From Amphiduros pacificus (lineage: Eukaryota; Annelida; Polychaeta; Phyllodocida; Hesionidae), in contig OX439011.1 of NCBI GenBank assembly GCA_949316495.1, forward strand, positions 19,621,995-19,685,994: a stretch of 64,000 nucleotides of DNA, given 5' to 3'. A program made the translations under genes and the position numbers. A model generated the notes under the pieces. The model saw only the letters and a program-made list of their open reading frames with translations. It was not told where the DNA came from and did not search any database. The first letter of the stretch is position 1. Each line of letters begins with the position of its first letter. Below are positions 47,283-59,331 of the stretch, one piece after another.

Positions 47283-50205
47283 AACTCAGGCAAGACTGAC
47301 ACTACAAGGCCTGCAACTCAGGCAATTCTCACACTACAAGGCCTGCAACTCAGGCAATGCTGACATTACAAGGCCTGCAACTCAGGCAATGCTGACACTA
47401 CAAGGCCTGCAACTCAGGCAATTCTCACACTACAAGGTCTGCAACTCAGGCAATGCTGACACTACAAGGCCTGCAACTCAGGCAATGCTGACACTACAAG
47501 GCCTGCAACTCAGGCAATGCTGACACTACAAGGCCTGCAACTCAGGCAATGGTGACATTACAAGGCCTGCAACTCAGGCAATACTGACACTACAAGGCCT
47601 GCAACTCAGGCAATGCTGACACTACAAGGCCTGCAACTCAGGCAATGCTGACACCACAAGGTCTGCAACCCAGGCAATGCTGACACTACAAGGCCTGCAA
47701 CTCAGGCAATGCTGACACCACAAGGTCTGCAACTCAGGCAATGCTGACACCACATGGCCTGCAACTCAGGCAATGCTGACACTACAAGGCCTGCAACTCA
47801 GGCAATGCTGACACTACAAGGCCTGCAACTCAGGCAATGCTGACACCACATGGCCTGCAACTCAGGCAATGCTGACACCACAAGGTCTGCAACTCAGGCA
47901 ATGCTGACACCACAAGGCCTGCAACTCAGGCAAGGCTGACACCACATGGCCTGCAACTCAGGCAATGCTGACACCACAAGGTCTGCAACTCAGGCAATGC
48001 TGACACCACAAGGCCTGCAACTCAGGCAAGGCTGAAACTACAAGGCCTGCAACTCAGGCAATGCTGACACTACAAGGCCTGCAACTCAGGCAAGGCTGAA
48101 ACTACAAGGCCTGCAACTCAGGCAATGCTGACACTACAAGGCCTGCAACTCAGGCAATGCTGACACTACAAGGTCTGCAACTCAGGCAATGCTGACACTA
48201 CAAGGCCTGCAACTCAGGCAATGCTGACACTACAAGGCCTGCAACTCAGGCAATGGTGACATTACAAGGCCTGCAACTCAGGCAATGCTGACACTACAAG
48301 GCCTGCAACTCAGGCAATGGTGACATTACAAGGCCTGCAACTCAGGCAATGCTGACACTACAAGGCCTGCAACTCAGGCAATGGTGACATTACAAGGCCT
48401 GCAACTCAGGCAATGGTGACATTACAAGGCCTGCAACTCAGGCAATGCTGACACTACAAGGCCTGCAACTCAGGCAATGGTGACATTACAAGGCCTGCAA
48501 CTCAGGCAATGCTGACACTACAAGGCCTGCAACTCAGGCAATGGTGACATTACAAGGCCTGCAACTCAGGCAATGGTGACATTACAAGGCCTGCAACTCA
48601 GGCAATGCTGACACTACAAGGCCTGCAACTCAGGCAATGGTGACATTACAAGGCCTGCAACTCAGGCAATGCTGACACTACAAGGCCTGCAACTCAGGCA
48701 ATGGTGACATTACAAGGCCTGCAACTCAGGCAATGCTGACACTACAAGGCCTGCAACTCAGGCAATGCTGACACTACAAGGCCTGCAACTCAGGCAATGC
48801 TGACACTACAAGGCCTGCAACTCAGGCAATGCTGAAACTACAAGGCCTGCAACTCAGGCAATGCTGACACTACAAGGCCTGCAACTCAGGCAATGCTGAC
48901 ACTACAAGGCCTGCAACTCAGGCAATGGTGACATTACAAGGCCTGCAACTCAGGCAATGGTGACATTACAAGGCCTGCAACTCAGGCAATGCTGACACTA
49001 CAAGGCCTGCAACTCAGGCAATGGTGACATTACAAGGCCTGCAACTCAGGCAATGCTGACACTACAAGGCCTGCAACTCAGGCAATGGTGACATTACAAG
49101 GCCTGCAACTCAGGCAATGCTGACACTACAAGGCCTGCAACTCAGGCAATGCTGACACTACAAGGCCTGCAACTCAGGCAATGCTGACACTACAAGGCCT
49201 GCAACTCAGGCAATGCTGAAACTACAAGGCCTGCAACTCAGGCAAGGCTGACACCACAAGGCCTGCAACTCAGGCAAGGCTGACACCACATGGCCTGCAA
49301 CTCAGGCAATGCTGACACCACAAGGTCTGCAACTCAGGCAATGCTGACACCACAAGGCCTGCAACTCAGGCAAGGCTGAAACTACAAGGCCTGCAACTCA
49401 GGCAATGCTGACACTACAAGGCCTGCAACTCAGGCAAGGCTGAAACTACAAGGCCTGCAACTCAGGCAATGCTGACACTACAAGGCCTGCAACTCAGGCA
49501 ATGCTGACACTACAAGGTCTGCAACTCAGGCAATGCTGACACTACAAGGCCTGCAACTCAGGCAATGCTGACACTACAAGGCCTGCAACTCAGGCAATGC
49601 TGACACTACAAGGCCTGCAACTCAGGCAATGCTGACACTACAAGGCCTGCAACTCAGGCAATGGTGACATTACAAGGCCTGCAACTCAGGCAATGCTGAC
49701 ACTACAAGGCCTGCAACTCAGGCAATGGTGACATTACAAGGCCTGCAACTCAGGCAATGCTGACACTACAAGGCCTGCAACTCAGGCAATGCTGACACTA
49801 CAAGGCCTGCAACTCAGGCAATGGTGACATTACAAGGCCTGCAACTCAGGCAATGCTGACACTACCAGGCCTGCAACTCAGGCAAGGCTGACACCACAAG
49901 GTCTGCAACTCAGGCAATGCTGACACTACAAGGCCTGCAACTCAGGCAATGCTGACACTACCAGGCCTGCAACTCAGGCAAGGCTGACACCACAAGGTCT
50001 GCAACTCAGGCAATGCTGACACTACAAGGCCTGCAACTCAGGCAATGGTGACACTACAAGGCCTGCAACTCAGGCAATGGTGACACTACAAGGCCTGCAA
50101 CTCAGGCAAGGCTGACACCACAAGGTCTGCAACTCAGGCAAGGCTGACACCACAAGGTCTGCAACTCAGGCAATGCTGACACTAGGCCTGCAACTAAGGC
50201 AACAC
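47283..50205. repeat. 32-bp minisatellite, ~91 copies, hairpin monomer
   Basis: Monomer CAAGGCCTGCAACTCAGGCA followed by ATGCTGACACTA. GCCTG-CAACT-CAGGC is a perfect 5-bp stem with a 5-nt loop in nearly every unit. GGTGACATT and GCTGACACT units alternate as 64-bp dimers between about 48240 and 49110. A marker run (GGCAAGGCTGAAACTAC) at about 48025 recurs exactly 1344 bp (42 monomers) later, showing a large internal duplication. Confidence 0.97.
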
Positions 50206-50470
50206 TCACACAACCATATATAGGTACCCTGTTTGAAGTTTGTGACAGCCTATAACTATGTGGTAAGCCACTAATATCTAGCATGACTGGTTTTGGATAC
50301 AAGTGATAAATACTGAAGAGCCACTGATGACCAATAGAAACAATTATTGGCACATATCTAGGACACAGGAAACATTAGGGCTCTGGAGCATGGAGACCAT
50401 CCCAGAAACTTGCCCTGTCCCTGACCCCTATCCATGTCAATATTTTTGGTTTAAAAATGGCCGACCTTAC

Positions 50471-50520
50471 CTTAACTGCTCAGCAATTATAAACTGTACA
50501 TACCTGCAAAGATATAAAAT
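50471..50520 (-). promoter_or_regulatory. Candidate recursive splice site with 33-nt micro-exon
   Basis: The minus strand reads TTTATATCTTTGCAG|GTATGT, an acceptor followed at once by a donor-like GTATGT at 50504/50503. Then, 33 nt later, comes AAG|GTAAGG, a strong donor (50471/50470). One of three frames is open across the 33 nt. This matches the known layout of vertebrate recursive sites with an RS-exon, or simply a micro-exon. Confidence 0.3.
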
Positions 50521-51784
50521 TCAAAATTGTTTAATTATGACATCAGCATCTCAATACAGCATCTCGTCAGAATGATGGTTATCATTATCAGCAATCATCA
50601 AATAAATGTGTAAAAGCATTTACCAAAAGTATCTATCATTGCAACTCAGATCAGATATATTTGATTCAACTATTGTTAGGGACGGAGGTCACTGTCCAAC
50701 TCAAATACTTGCAGATCCTAACCTTTCATTTACAGCACAACTATTGCTTTTCAAATTCTTTATTCACCCTTCTATTTATTATTTATTTGTATAACAATAT
50801 ACTGCACATGCTGTTCAAAATAAATACAATAACTAAAAGATGAAAGCACACAAAATGTCCTGTGTATGCAGTATGACCAAAATATTCTCAAAATATCTTT
50901 GCAAATCACTGTTACATCATCATGTTCAAAACAAAGACCATAAGACTGAGGGAGGTAATGCTTTGTTTTGAACATTTCTTCAATATGCCTGCAAATTGCT
51001 TTATAAATAATAAGTTTGAGTATTCATCCAACTTTGCAGTTAAAAAGCAGTCCATTTTGCAAAAATAATGTATAATGTGCACAAAATGTCCAGCTGACTC
51101 TATCACCTCCACACTGTTTTTCCACCAAAGTCTCAAACTGAACCTATATTTAGATTAGCAGAATTAGATACTGGATGTTCCAGGCCTCTATGCAAATGAC
51201 AAATAAATTGATTTACCTTTATTTCAGAAAAATAATCAACAAAAAAGGATAGCAGATGAGATTCATCAGCTGACCATTCTACATCCTGCCTTTACATAGC
51301 TTACAAATCCACTGTTCAGTTTAAGAGAGAATCACACTTGACGGACAGACGGAATGACAGAAAATTTACCCATTCACTGCATAAGATAAAGACTGCGCTT
51401 GCACTAAGGCAAACTCTACCTGCATAAGTTCAACTGTACTTGTAGCATAGCACCTGTGCAGTAAATCTGAGGCCTATGGTGTGATGATCTCTAAATGTTA
51501 CCTGACGCAAAGGCGCTCGGAGCAACCTGATACACCTATAGAATGACATTTCTGAAATTTAATATTGCTTTTAACTTGGATCACAGTTTCTAACTTGTCA
51601 ACAGTGAGTTTTATTCAAATTTCTTTTCAGCACCTATTTCATATTTCATCATGATTAAGAAAAAAAATGGTTTATCAAGGGTGACCAAATGGTCCAAAGG
51701 TAAAAGTTGTAAAAGACAAGTATTTGTAAGCATATGCAATCACACATTTTATTCTTTATTTATAAGTTTACTTAACCAAAATCA

Positions 51785-51890
51785 ACGAGCATCCTGCTGA
51801 TTATGCCATATTGTACTATGGGTCCAGATGGACAACTTGAGCTGCCGACACCAGCCTTGATATTCTAGCCAGGCTTTCTGATACCCTGAA
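51785..51890 (+). mobile_element. Interspersed repeat fragment A (pair with 58018-58125)
   Basis: GCATCCTGCTGATTATGCCA, a GGTCCAGATGGAC stretch, GAGCTGCCGACACC and CTTGATATTCTAGCCAGG line up in order with GCATCCTGATGAGCCTGCAA, AGCTGGACC, AGCTGCTGATGCC and CTTAATACTCTGGCAAGG near 58040-58115. The pair is an old dispersed repeat of unknown family. Confidence 0.45.
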
Positions 51891-52270
51891 CACTTGGTCA
51901 CGGCATGATATGACTTCATCACATTCAGCTCCTGTGTGACCTCATTTGCTCACATTTATTTATGCATGACCAAATAGATACTTTGCTCCATCTTATAAGA
52001 AATCATAAAATGGTTTAGGTCCAGTGAAAAGAAATCATTACAAAAATCCAATTGCAAGAAACTTTGATAAAATAATAAAGGAAATGGTCTTTCACCAAAG
52101 AAGGGTACCCCACTAAGTTGATATATGGAAATAATATTAGAAATTTAAAAGCAAAATGAGCAAAAATTAAACTTATTGTGACCTTCACATCTACCTTTAA
52201 TAATTTTAGACATTTCAGCCATTAGAGAAACTGGAAGTGGCAAAGAATAAATGCTTGAGAATTTTTAAAT

Positions 52271-52362
52271 GGCTTGATACGCCATCTGGTGATGGCTTGA
52301 TGCGCCACCTGGTGGTGGCTTCATGTGCCACCTGGTGGTGGCTTGATACGCCACCTGGTGGT
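52271..52362. repeat. 23-bp tandem repeat x4 with CTCF-like core
   Basis: Four units of GGCTTGATACGCCACCTGGT plus GGT. On the minus strand each unit reads ACCACCAGGTGGCG (the first reads CACCAGATGGCG), close to the animal CTCF core. Four such sites in 92 bp make this a possible factor-binding cluster. Confidence 0.9.
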
Positions 52363-53776
52363 GTGATTGCCTCAACCTCTGATGGGCTGTTATGCCAGCA
52401 TGAGACTTCACCAAACACAAATAATCTCTCCTTGCCGCTCTTAGCATCTGTTTGCACTTTTACGACAGCCTGCCGAGTGTCCTTTCAACTGTCATCCAAT
52501 ATTCATACGCCAATCTCAGTAGCCTTTCCACAACATATAAGTAAATGTATCATTCCTCTGTAAATCTTATTCCTCCATAAAACTTCTTATAACTTTATGT
52601 TATTCTTATCTGAATCAATATTTTGAGAATAAGACCAGGAGGAATATATAAAAGGTATGTATCATAGAAAATGAGATGGCATAGACAGTATTGTTAAGGA
52701 CAAATACATTGTGATCCATTTGCTTTTCATTTCATCATAATGGTGCATCAAATCTTCCAGCTCCTTTTTATGAATACACTCCCACATAACAATATGTTGT
52801 ACACTAATTTCCATAAAAATAATGATTTCTTGGCAAAAAAGGTCAATCTTCAAATTAACTTCCTGTTCACAGATTTACAAGAAATGTGCAGCATGTTTAC
52901 ACTTGGGGACAATGGAGTGAGAACTGCAGTCATATGGAGTGGAAAGGCCATTTGCTCTGGCATAGGGATCTATTATTAATGGAGGGCGCGACAGGAGTGT
53001 TTTATTGCATTCACTTCTGCTGAGTAAACGTTGACTCAATCGCTTCTCCCTGAGATTAATGCCTTCCATCGACAGTGTGCGATACTCTGTACAAAAGCAT
53101 TTTGTTGCGAGGACACTTGCCCGTTAATTAAGTATTTGGAATGATTTTGTTTTGTAAATGATGTCTATAATATGTGGAAAACCTTTGTTTTCAAATCACA
53201 AATGCTGTTTAAATGATAACAAAAATAAAGGATAAAGATCAGAAGATCTTTGCGATTTCTTGACAATGAGCTGAGTTTCCTATAAAGATTAAAAATATAA
53301 ACAGATTAACTCCTGAAATCATCTATAACAGGTTACCACAAAAAGTGTACCAAATCATGTGGTATCTTCATTAAGTTAAAAGGTGGATTCAGTTTCTGTG
53401 CAAATGGAAAGGATATAATAGGAATGAGATATGAGTAGACACAAAATAGGAAATTTGAAAATGGAATGGATGCTGTCAGGCAACGGGATCCATCATTTTG
53501 CAGGTGTAAAGAAAGGAAATGTTTAGAAATAAGTGATCCCCAGAATGATATCTGGAGAACACTAATATCCTGTTGTGTATCAAGTCATCTATTATTGGAA
53601 ATGTCCTGAATGCATCCATCATTTTCACACATTATATGACCTTTAAATTATCATTCTATTTGAAAACAAAAGCCAACTGACTAATGATTTCCAAGAAAAA
53701 TCATCTCAGCAAACTGTGCTTCTAAGACAAAAATGCCAGAATGAAACTCTACATGATACATGTATATTCAAATATA
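52363..53776. other. Unassigned DNA
   Basis: No array or exon supported. Short frames at 52237-52563 and 52740-52979 lack support. Confidence 0.4.
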
Positions 53777-54182
53777 TCCTTCACTCTATGCCCCTGACTC
53801 ATACCCCATCCTTCACTCTATGCCCCTGACTCATACCCCATCCTTCACTCTATGCCCCTGACTCATACCCCATCCTTCACTCTATGCCCTTGACTCATAC
53901 CCCATCCTTCACTCTATGCCCTTGACTCATACCCCATCCTTCACTCTATGCCCCTGACTCATACCCCATCCTTCACTCTATGCCCCTGACTCATACCCCA
54001 TCCTTCACTCTATGCCCCTGACTCATACCCCATCCTTCACTCTATGCCCCTGACTCATACCTCATCCTTCACTCTATGCCCTTGAGTCATACCCCACCCT
54101 TCACTCTTTACCCCTGACTCATACCCCATCCTTCACTCTATGCCCCTGACACCAGACCGACCACTTTATCCCCTGATGCATA
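53777..54182. repeat. 32-bp minisatellite, ~12 copies
   Basis: Monomer CCTTCACTCTATGCCCCTGA followed by CTCATACCCCAT. Units are nearly identical until about 54060 and then decay. Confidence 0.95.
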
Positions 54183-54659
54183 CCCCATTTATCAATGAAA
54201 TAAAGGATAGTAAATGGGAAGTACAGAATGGAGGTAGGGGTTTGAATGAGGAACATGGAATAAAGGTCAGGGTGGAGAGAGGATCGTCCAATCAAACTCC
54301 ACCAGAGGGTGATACGTGAACCTTTCTGTTGGGTGTAAGTAGGTAATATGGTGTAAATACTATGTTTGAGCTGAAATCATCTATATCAAAAGATGAATGT
54401 CTGAAAGTCAAACTTCAGAGAATGAACTAAATGATGATTTCAATCTGGTAAAATCCATTTAGAAGGCATTTCTCAAGTCAAGGCATGGGGGCAGGACCCT
54501 CTGCTCTCAACACTCCACAGGTATGTGCTGTATGTACCTGTATGACTCAAACAAGAAAAGATCCATGCAAATAATAGAAACACAACCTCTACCTGTGTGC
54601 TGGAACATCTTCACTCTTTTGTGCTAAATGGTTTTACCAGATGATAATGAATTTTTTCA
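54183..54659. other. Unassigned DNA
   Basis: Spacer between arrays with no supported feature. Confidence 0.4.
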
Positions 54660-54903
54660 TCAGTTTTGACTATTTGACCATTTGTTCACTTAAAGCTATT
54701 TAACTATTTGTTCATTCATGGCTACTTGACTATTTGTTCATTCATGGCTATTTGACTATTTGGTCACTCATGGCTATTTAACTTTATGGTTATTCGACTA
54801 TTTCTTCACTCATGGCTATTTGACTATTTGTTCATTCATGGCTACTTGACTATTTGTTCATTCATGGCTATTTGACTATTTGGCTATTTGACTATTTTGT
54901 CCA
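54660..54903. repeat. ~26-bp degenerate repeat (GGCTATTTGACTATTTGTTC)
   Basis: About nine units of TATTTGACTATTTGTTCATT with CATGGC, several shortened. A larger unit beginning CATGGCTACTTGAC is repeated at about 54718 and 54838. Confidence 0.85.
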
Positions 54904-55013
54904 TTTTGGCTTCTTTAATTAGTGGCCATGTTGGCAGTTTGGGTGACTATTTGTCTGATAATTAGGTCATTCTTCATCATAATGGCGGGACTATTTTGTT
55001 ACAGTTATTTGAA

Positions 55014-55645
55014 TATTTGGCCTCATCTCTAAGATTTGGCCTCGTCTCTAAGATTTGGCATTGTCTCTAAGATCTGGCATTGTCTCTAAGATTTGGCCTC
55101 GTCTCTAAGATTTGGCATTGTCTCTCAGATTTGGCCTCGTCTCTAAGATTTGGCCTCGTCTCTAAGATTTGGCATTGTCTCTAAGATTTGGCCTTGTCTC
55201 TAAGATTTGGCATTGTCTCTAAGATCTGGCATTGTCTTTAAGATTTGGCATTGTCTCTAAGATCTGGCATTGTCTCTAAGATTTAGCCTTGTCTCTAAGA
55301 TTTGGCATTGTCTCTAAGATTTGGCCTCGTCTCTAAGATTTGGTCTTGTCTCTAAGATCTGGCATTGTCTCTAAGATTTAGCCTTGTCTCTAAGATTTGG
55401 CCTTGTCTCTAAGATTTGTCCTTGTCTCTAAGATTTGGTCTTGTCTCTAAGATTTGGCCTCGTCTCTAAGATTTGGCATTGTCTTTAAGATATGGCATTG
55501 TCTCTAAGATTTAGCCTTGTCTCTAAGATTTGGCATTGTCTCTAAGATTTGGCCTCGTCTCTAAGATTTGGTCTTGTCTCTAAGATTTGGCATTGTCTCT
55601 AAGATTTGGCATTGTCTCTAAGATTTGGCCTTGTCTCTAATACCT
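55014..55645. repeat. 19-bp minisatellite (CTCTAAGATTTGGCATTGT)n, ~33 copies
   Basis: GGCCTCGT, GGCATTGT, GGTCTTGT and AGCCTTGT endings recur in repeated order (about 55260-55380 and 55490-55600), indicating duplicated blocks of roughly 230 bp. Confidence 0.95.
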
Positions 55646-56034
55646 AGTGTAAATAACTCATTGAAAATTGTTTCCGTGTGGAAATGTTGATAAACACTTG
55701 GTGAATGCAGAATTGGGAAATCACTTCATTTTGTGGCAATTATACCCGGTAATGTCAAGGTCTGTTCCTCTATAATCCTCTGCTATTACTGGAACCACAC
55801 CCAGTCATTATCATTTCACCTTTATGTCCTTGATTCCAGATCAACATATCTAAAATCACATCTGATTGATTAAGTTTGCATATATATTTGACTTATTTGA
55901 CCTTCTTTTTGCCATATAAAGCTGACCGATGATATTGAGAAATTGAAAGGGTTTTAATAAGTGATATTTTTTTCAATTACATAAAGCTGGTAGTTTCATG
56001 AATTAGTTTTTGGACTGAACAACACAGAGGGTGT
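55646..56034. other. Spacer between arrays
   Basis: No supported feature. Confidence 0.4.
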
Positions 56035-56632
56035 TTCTGTGAGGCACAATTAGGGGATTCCAGATAACTGATAAGAGAGGTTGTATCTGTGAGGCACAAT
56101 TAGGGGATTCCAGATAACTGATAAGAGAGGCTGTATCTGTGAGGCACAATTAGGGGATTCCAGATAACTGATAAGAGAGGCTGTATCTGTGAGGCACAAT
56201 TAGGGGATTCCAGATAACTGATAAGAGAGGCTGTATCTGTGAGGCACAATAAGGGGATTCCAGATAACTGATAAGAGAGGCGGTATCTGTGAGGCACAAT
56301 TAGGGGATTCCAGATAACTGATAAGAGAGGCTCTATCTGTGAGGCACAATTAGGGGATTCCAGATAACTGATAAGAGAGGCTGTATCCGTGAGGCCAGAT
56401 TAGGGGATTCCAGATAACTGATAAGAGAGGTTGTATCTGTGAGGCCAGATTAGGGGATTCCAGATAACTGATAAAAGAGGCTGTATCTGTGAGGCACAAT
56501 TAGGGGATTCCAGATAACTGATAAGAGAGGTTGTATCTGTGAGGCACAATTAGGGGATTCCAGATAACTGATAAGAGAGGCGGTATCTGTGAGGCACAAT
56601 TAGGGGATTCCAGATAACTGATAAGAGAGGTT
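56035..56632. repeat. 50-bp minisatellite, 12 copies
   Basis: Unit joins GAGGCACAATTAGGGGATTC, CAGATAACTGATAAGAGAGG and CTGTATCTGT. Two adjacent units have GAGGCCAGAT in place of GAGGCACAAT. Units are otherwise almost identical, so the array is young. Confidence 0.96.
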
Positions 56633-56654
56633 CATATAACATTACCAGTCACAG

Positions 56655-57262
56655 AAAATCAGAAAACATACCAAATAGACCAATCAGAAAACATACCAAA
56701 TAGACCAGTTAGAAAACATACCAAATAGACTAATCAGAAAACATACCAAATAGACCAATCTGAGAACATACCAAATAGACCAATCTGAGAACATACCAAA
56801 TAAACTTATCAGAGAGCATACCACGGATACCTAACAAAGAACATACCAGTTAGACCTGTCAGAGAACATACCAGCTAGACCTGTCAGAGAACATACCAGT
56901 TAGACCTGTCAGAGAACATACCAGTTAGACCTGTCAGAGAACATACCAGCTAGACCTGTCAGAGAACATACCAGTTAGACCTGTCAGAGAACATACCAGC
57001 TAGACCTGTCAGAGAACATACCAGCTAGACCTGTCAGAGAACATACCAGCTAGACCTGTCAGAGAACATACCAGCTAGACCTGTCAGAGAACATACCAGC
57101 TAGACCTGTCAGAGAACATACCAGCTAGACCTGTCAGAGAACATACCACTTAGACCTGTCAGAGAACATACCAGTTAGACCTGTCAGAGAACATACCAGT
57201 TAGACCTGTCAGAGAACATACCAGTTAGACCTGTCAGAGAACATACCAGTTAGACCTACATA
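56655..57262. repeat. 25-bp minisatellite, ~24 copies, two subfamilies
   Basis: The left third has AGAAAACATACCAAATAGAC plus CAATC; the right two-thirds AGAGAACATACCAGCTAGAC plus CTGTC. Mixed units at 56750-56840 bridge the two. The right subfamily is far more uniform, which suggests it spread later. Confidence 0.95.
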
Positions 57263-58799
57263 AGAGCAGATGTGATATCAGTAACGTACCAAGGATACTT
57301 ATGGACAAGTTCAGAAGAACACGGTTTATTATTTATGAGAGAGTGGACTTTCTTTGGCAGACTTACACAATAACTTTAACATAGTCTTATAACTACGAGA
57401 AATATGAGATGTTATCATAAGTATTTTTTTAACAAAGAGAATATTGTATGATGTGGCAGTGTGCGTGACAGCATACGTATCCTGAAAGCACATTTCTTGC
57501 TGATCAAAAAGCCTTGAAACAAGACCCGATGTTGTGAGTGTGTTTGATGCACAGTATTTTGCCTTCTCATTCATAATAATGACCAAATCCTACGTGTGAC
57601 ACAGGTACGATATTCACAATCTGTAAGTCCCACATCTCCAAGTTTGATCAGCAAATCTGATTCTCAGTGCTCAAGTTCCAACATTTGTGATCCACCAGGT
57701 GTCTCTGGTGTCTTGTATAATGCATGCTGGGATTGGTTTGCAGATATGGCAGCTGATGTGGTAGCTATTATTCTGTGTGTTTTGATGGGAATGCATTAAT
57801 ATTTGTCTTAACAAATTCAAGTATGGAAAAACTACTAATCCGTTTGGGAAATCTTCAAAAGAATACAAAGACTGTTATTTTGTATAATAGATGTGATGAA
57901 CTGACTGAAATTAAATCACATGCTGATCAACATTTTTACTGTAATAAGCCAAGCTTGCATATCTATGAAATTCCCTTATGTGTGAGAGATTTTAACACAC
58001 CAGGTGGCAGCACTGCCCACTCAAGCAGTAAGAATTGGCATCCTGATGAGCCTGCAATATTACACAAGCAGCTGGACCTTTCCAGCTGCTGATGCCACCC
58101 TTAATACTCTGGCAAGGAAGGCCAAATATCCAGTCTCTAATATACTTAAACCAGAGGGAAGATTATTCCATTCAGTCCCAGTCAATGGTACATGTCTGTA
58201 TTTATAAGGATCACAGCTTGTCACCATTTAAATAAAGTGATTTCCTAATCAGGAGTTCTGGGTGACTCCCATGCCAGCGACCTTTTGGTCTTAATGGGAG
58301 TCTCCCAGATCCATTTTAGAAAGGGGTCAAATAAATTGTTTCTGAGTTTGAGTTCTATAAAATACTCAAACTCTTCTCCTTGGTATTAAACTCTATTTTG
58401 TAAAATTTATTGTAAATTTAACAATGTAATTCACTGAGTAGATTTCAACCATTTATTCGGCTTTAAACTGATTAAAATTTGTTTGTTTTTTTTCTTAACC
58501 ATTCATCTCTGTTTAAATCAAGAATCAGTCACAATGTTTATAACCAATCAAAATCAGAAATTGGATCTTGCTCTCTGCTTGAGATTTATCTCTGTGCATA
58601 TTGTCAATTTTGCAACATAACAATGCAATGTAATTCATTAAGTAGATCACCATGGTTTTAAAGGTCATGTCCTCATAAGTTTAGACGAATTTCCTTTCAA
58701 ATTGCATTATTTAAAATAAAATCTGTATTGTGAATATTTAATAGAAATAGAAATATAACAAAAATTGCATTTTGTATAGGAGATTGAGAATGTATGGCA
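57263..58799. other. Unassigned DNA with short plus-strand frames
   Basis: Plus frames 57596-57799 (67 codons) and 57775-58092 (105 codons) overlap, and the second ends inside the dispersed repeat at 58018-58125. No splice borders or recognised motifs were found, so neither is called. ACACCAGGTGGCAGC (57999-58013 region) is another CTCF-like core. Confidence 0.35.
58018..58125 (+). mobile_element. Interspersed repeat fragment B (pair with 51785-51890)
   Basis: See the partner copy for the matching blocks. Both copies are in the same orientation and about 6.2 kb apart. Without more copies the ends cannot be set. Confidence 0.45.
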
Positions 58800-58932
58800 A
58801 AAAACAGACAACTGATTTGCTTATATTCGAGACGATTTGCTCATATTTCAGACAATTGATTTGCTCATATTTCAGACAATTGATTTGCTCATATCTCAGA
58901 CAATTGATTTGCTCATATCTCAGACAATTGAT
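58800..58932. repeat. 24-bp tandem repeat, ~5 copies
   Basis: Units of ACAATTGATTTGCTCATATT plus TCAG, the last ones with CTCAG. It ends just before the hammerhead-bearing insert. Confidence 0.9.
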
Positions 58933-58954
58933 TCCCTCAAATTCAGTAAAACTG

Positions 58955-59120
58955 AATGTGTACTAAACAAATGGTGGTTTCGAACTTGACTGAGCTCTCA
59001 TCAGGGATTGGTCCAGCATTCAAAATATTTTGAATTCTAGACAAAACTAACCATGGTTACCTGCTAAGATTCAACTCCGTGGTCAAGGTAATGACGTCAC
59101 AGAGTCCATGCCAAAAAAAG
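58955..59120 (-). mobile_element. 166-bp insert with 14-bp target duplication and hammerhead-ribozyme core
   Basis: ATTCAGTAAAACTG stands exactly at both ends (58941-58954 and 59121-59134), a long target duplication. The insert ends on the plus strand in CCAAAAAAAG. On the minus strand it contains a hammerhead core (listed separately) preceded by GGACCAATCC and an 18-bp palindrome (59018-59035). Hammerhead cores of this kind are known from Penelope-like elements, retrozymes and some SINE-like retroposons. The A-run lies on the strand opposite to the core, so which strand was copied is unclear. Confidence 0.6.
58977..59004 (-). ncRNA. Hammerhead ribozyme catalytic core
   Basis: On the minus strand, in order: CTGATGA (59004-58998), GAGCT (58997-58993), loop CAGTCA, AGTTC (58986-58982), GAAAC (58981-58977). 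GAGCT pairs with AGTTC (five pairs including one G-U), forming stem II between the two invariant boxes, as the hammerhead requires. A GUU two bases into TTTGTTTAG could be the cleavage triplet with a very short stem III. I cannot form a good stem I from the flanks, so activity is doubtful, or would need a dimer as known for minimal Penelope-type hammerheads. Confidence 0.5.
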
Positions 59121-59299
59121 ATTCAGTAAAACTGTTTTGTTTATATTTTATAAAGAACAAAATAAAAAAATATAGAACTATTTATTTGGAAGTAATCTGG
59201 AGTAACAGTCATCTGATTGTTTTGTTTCACACATTTCACTTGAGGAACATATAAAAAAAGACTACACACGTAGGGCTAACTGTACTCACTATGATTTAT

Positions 59300-59331
59300 A
59301 TATCTGGTGATTAATTTTAACCACCAGATAT
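59300..59331. repeat. Perfect inverted repeat, 10-bp arms
   Basis: ATATCTGGTG (59300-59309) and CACCAGATAT (59322-59331) enclose a 12-base AT-rich loop. It could be a cruciform or the centre of a small palindromic element. Confidence 0.7.

Larger units (their letters stand above)
50206..52270. other. Unassigned DNA with a recursive-splice-like site and a repeat fragment
   Basis: The two supported items (50471-50520, 51785-51890) are listed separately. Other minus-strand donor matches lie near 51416 (CAG|GTAGAG) and 51497 (CAG|GTAACA) without open exons. Confidence 0.35.

Noticed and set aside
57596-58092. Two overlapping plus-strand frames as a gene
   Set aside because: They are in different frames, without splice signals or known motifs, and the second runs into a dispersed repeat.
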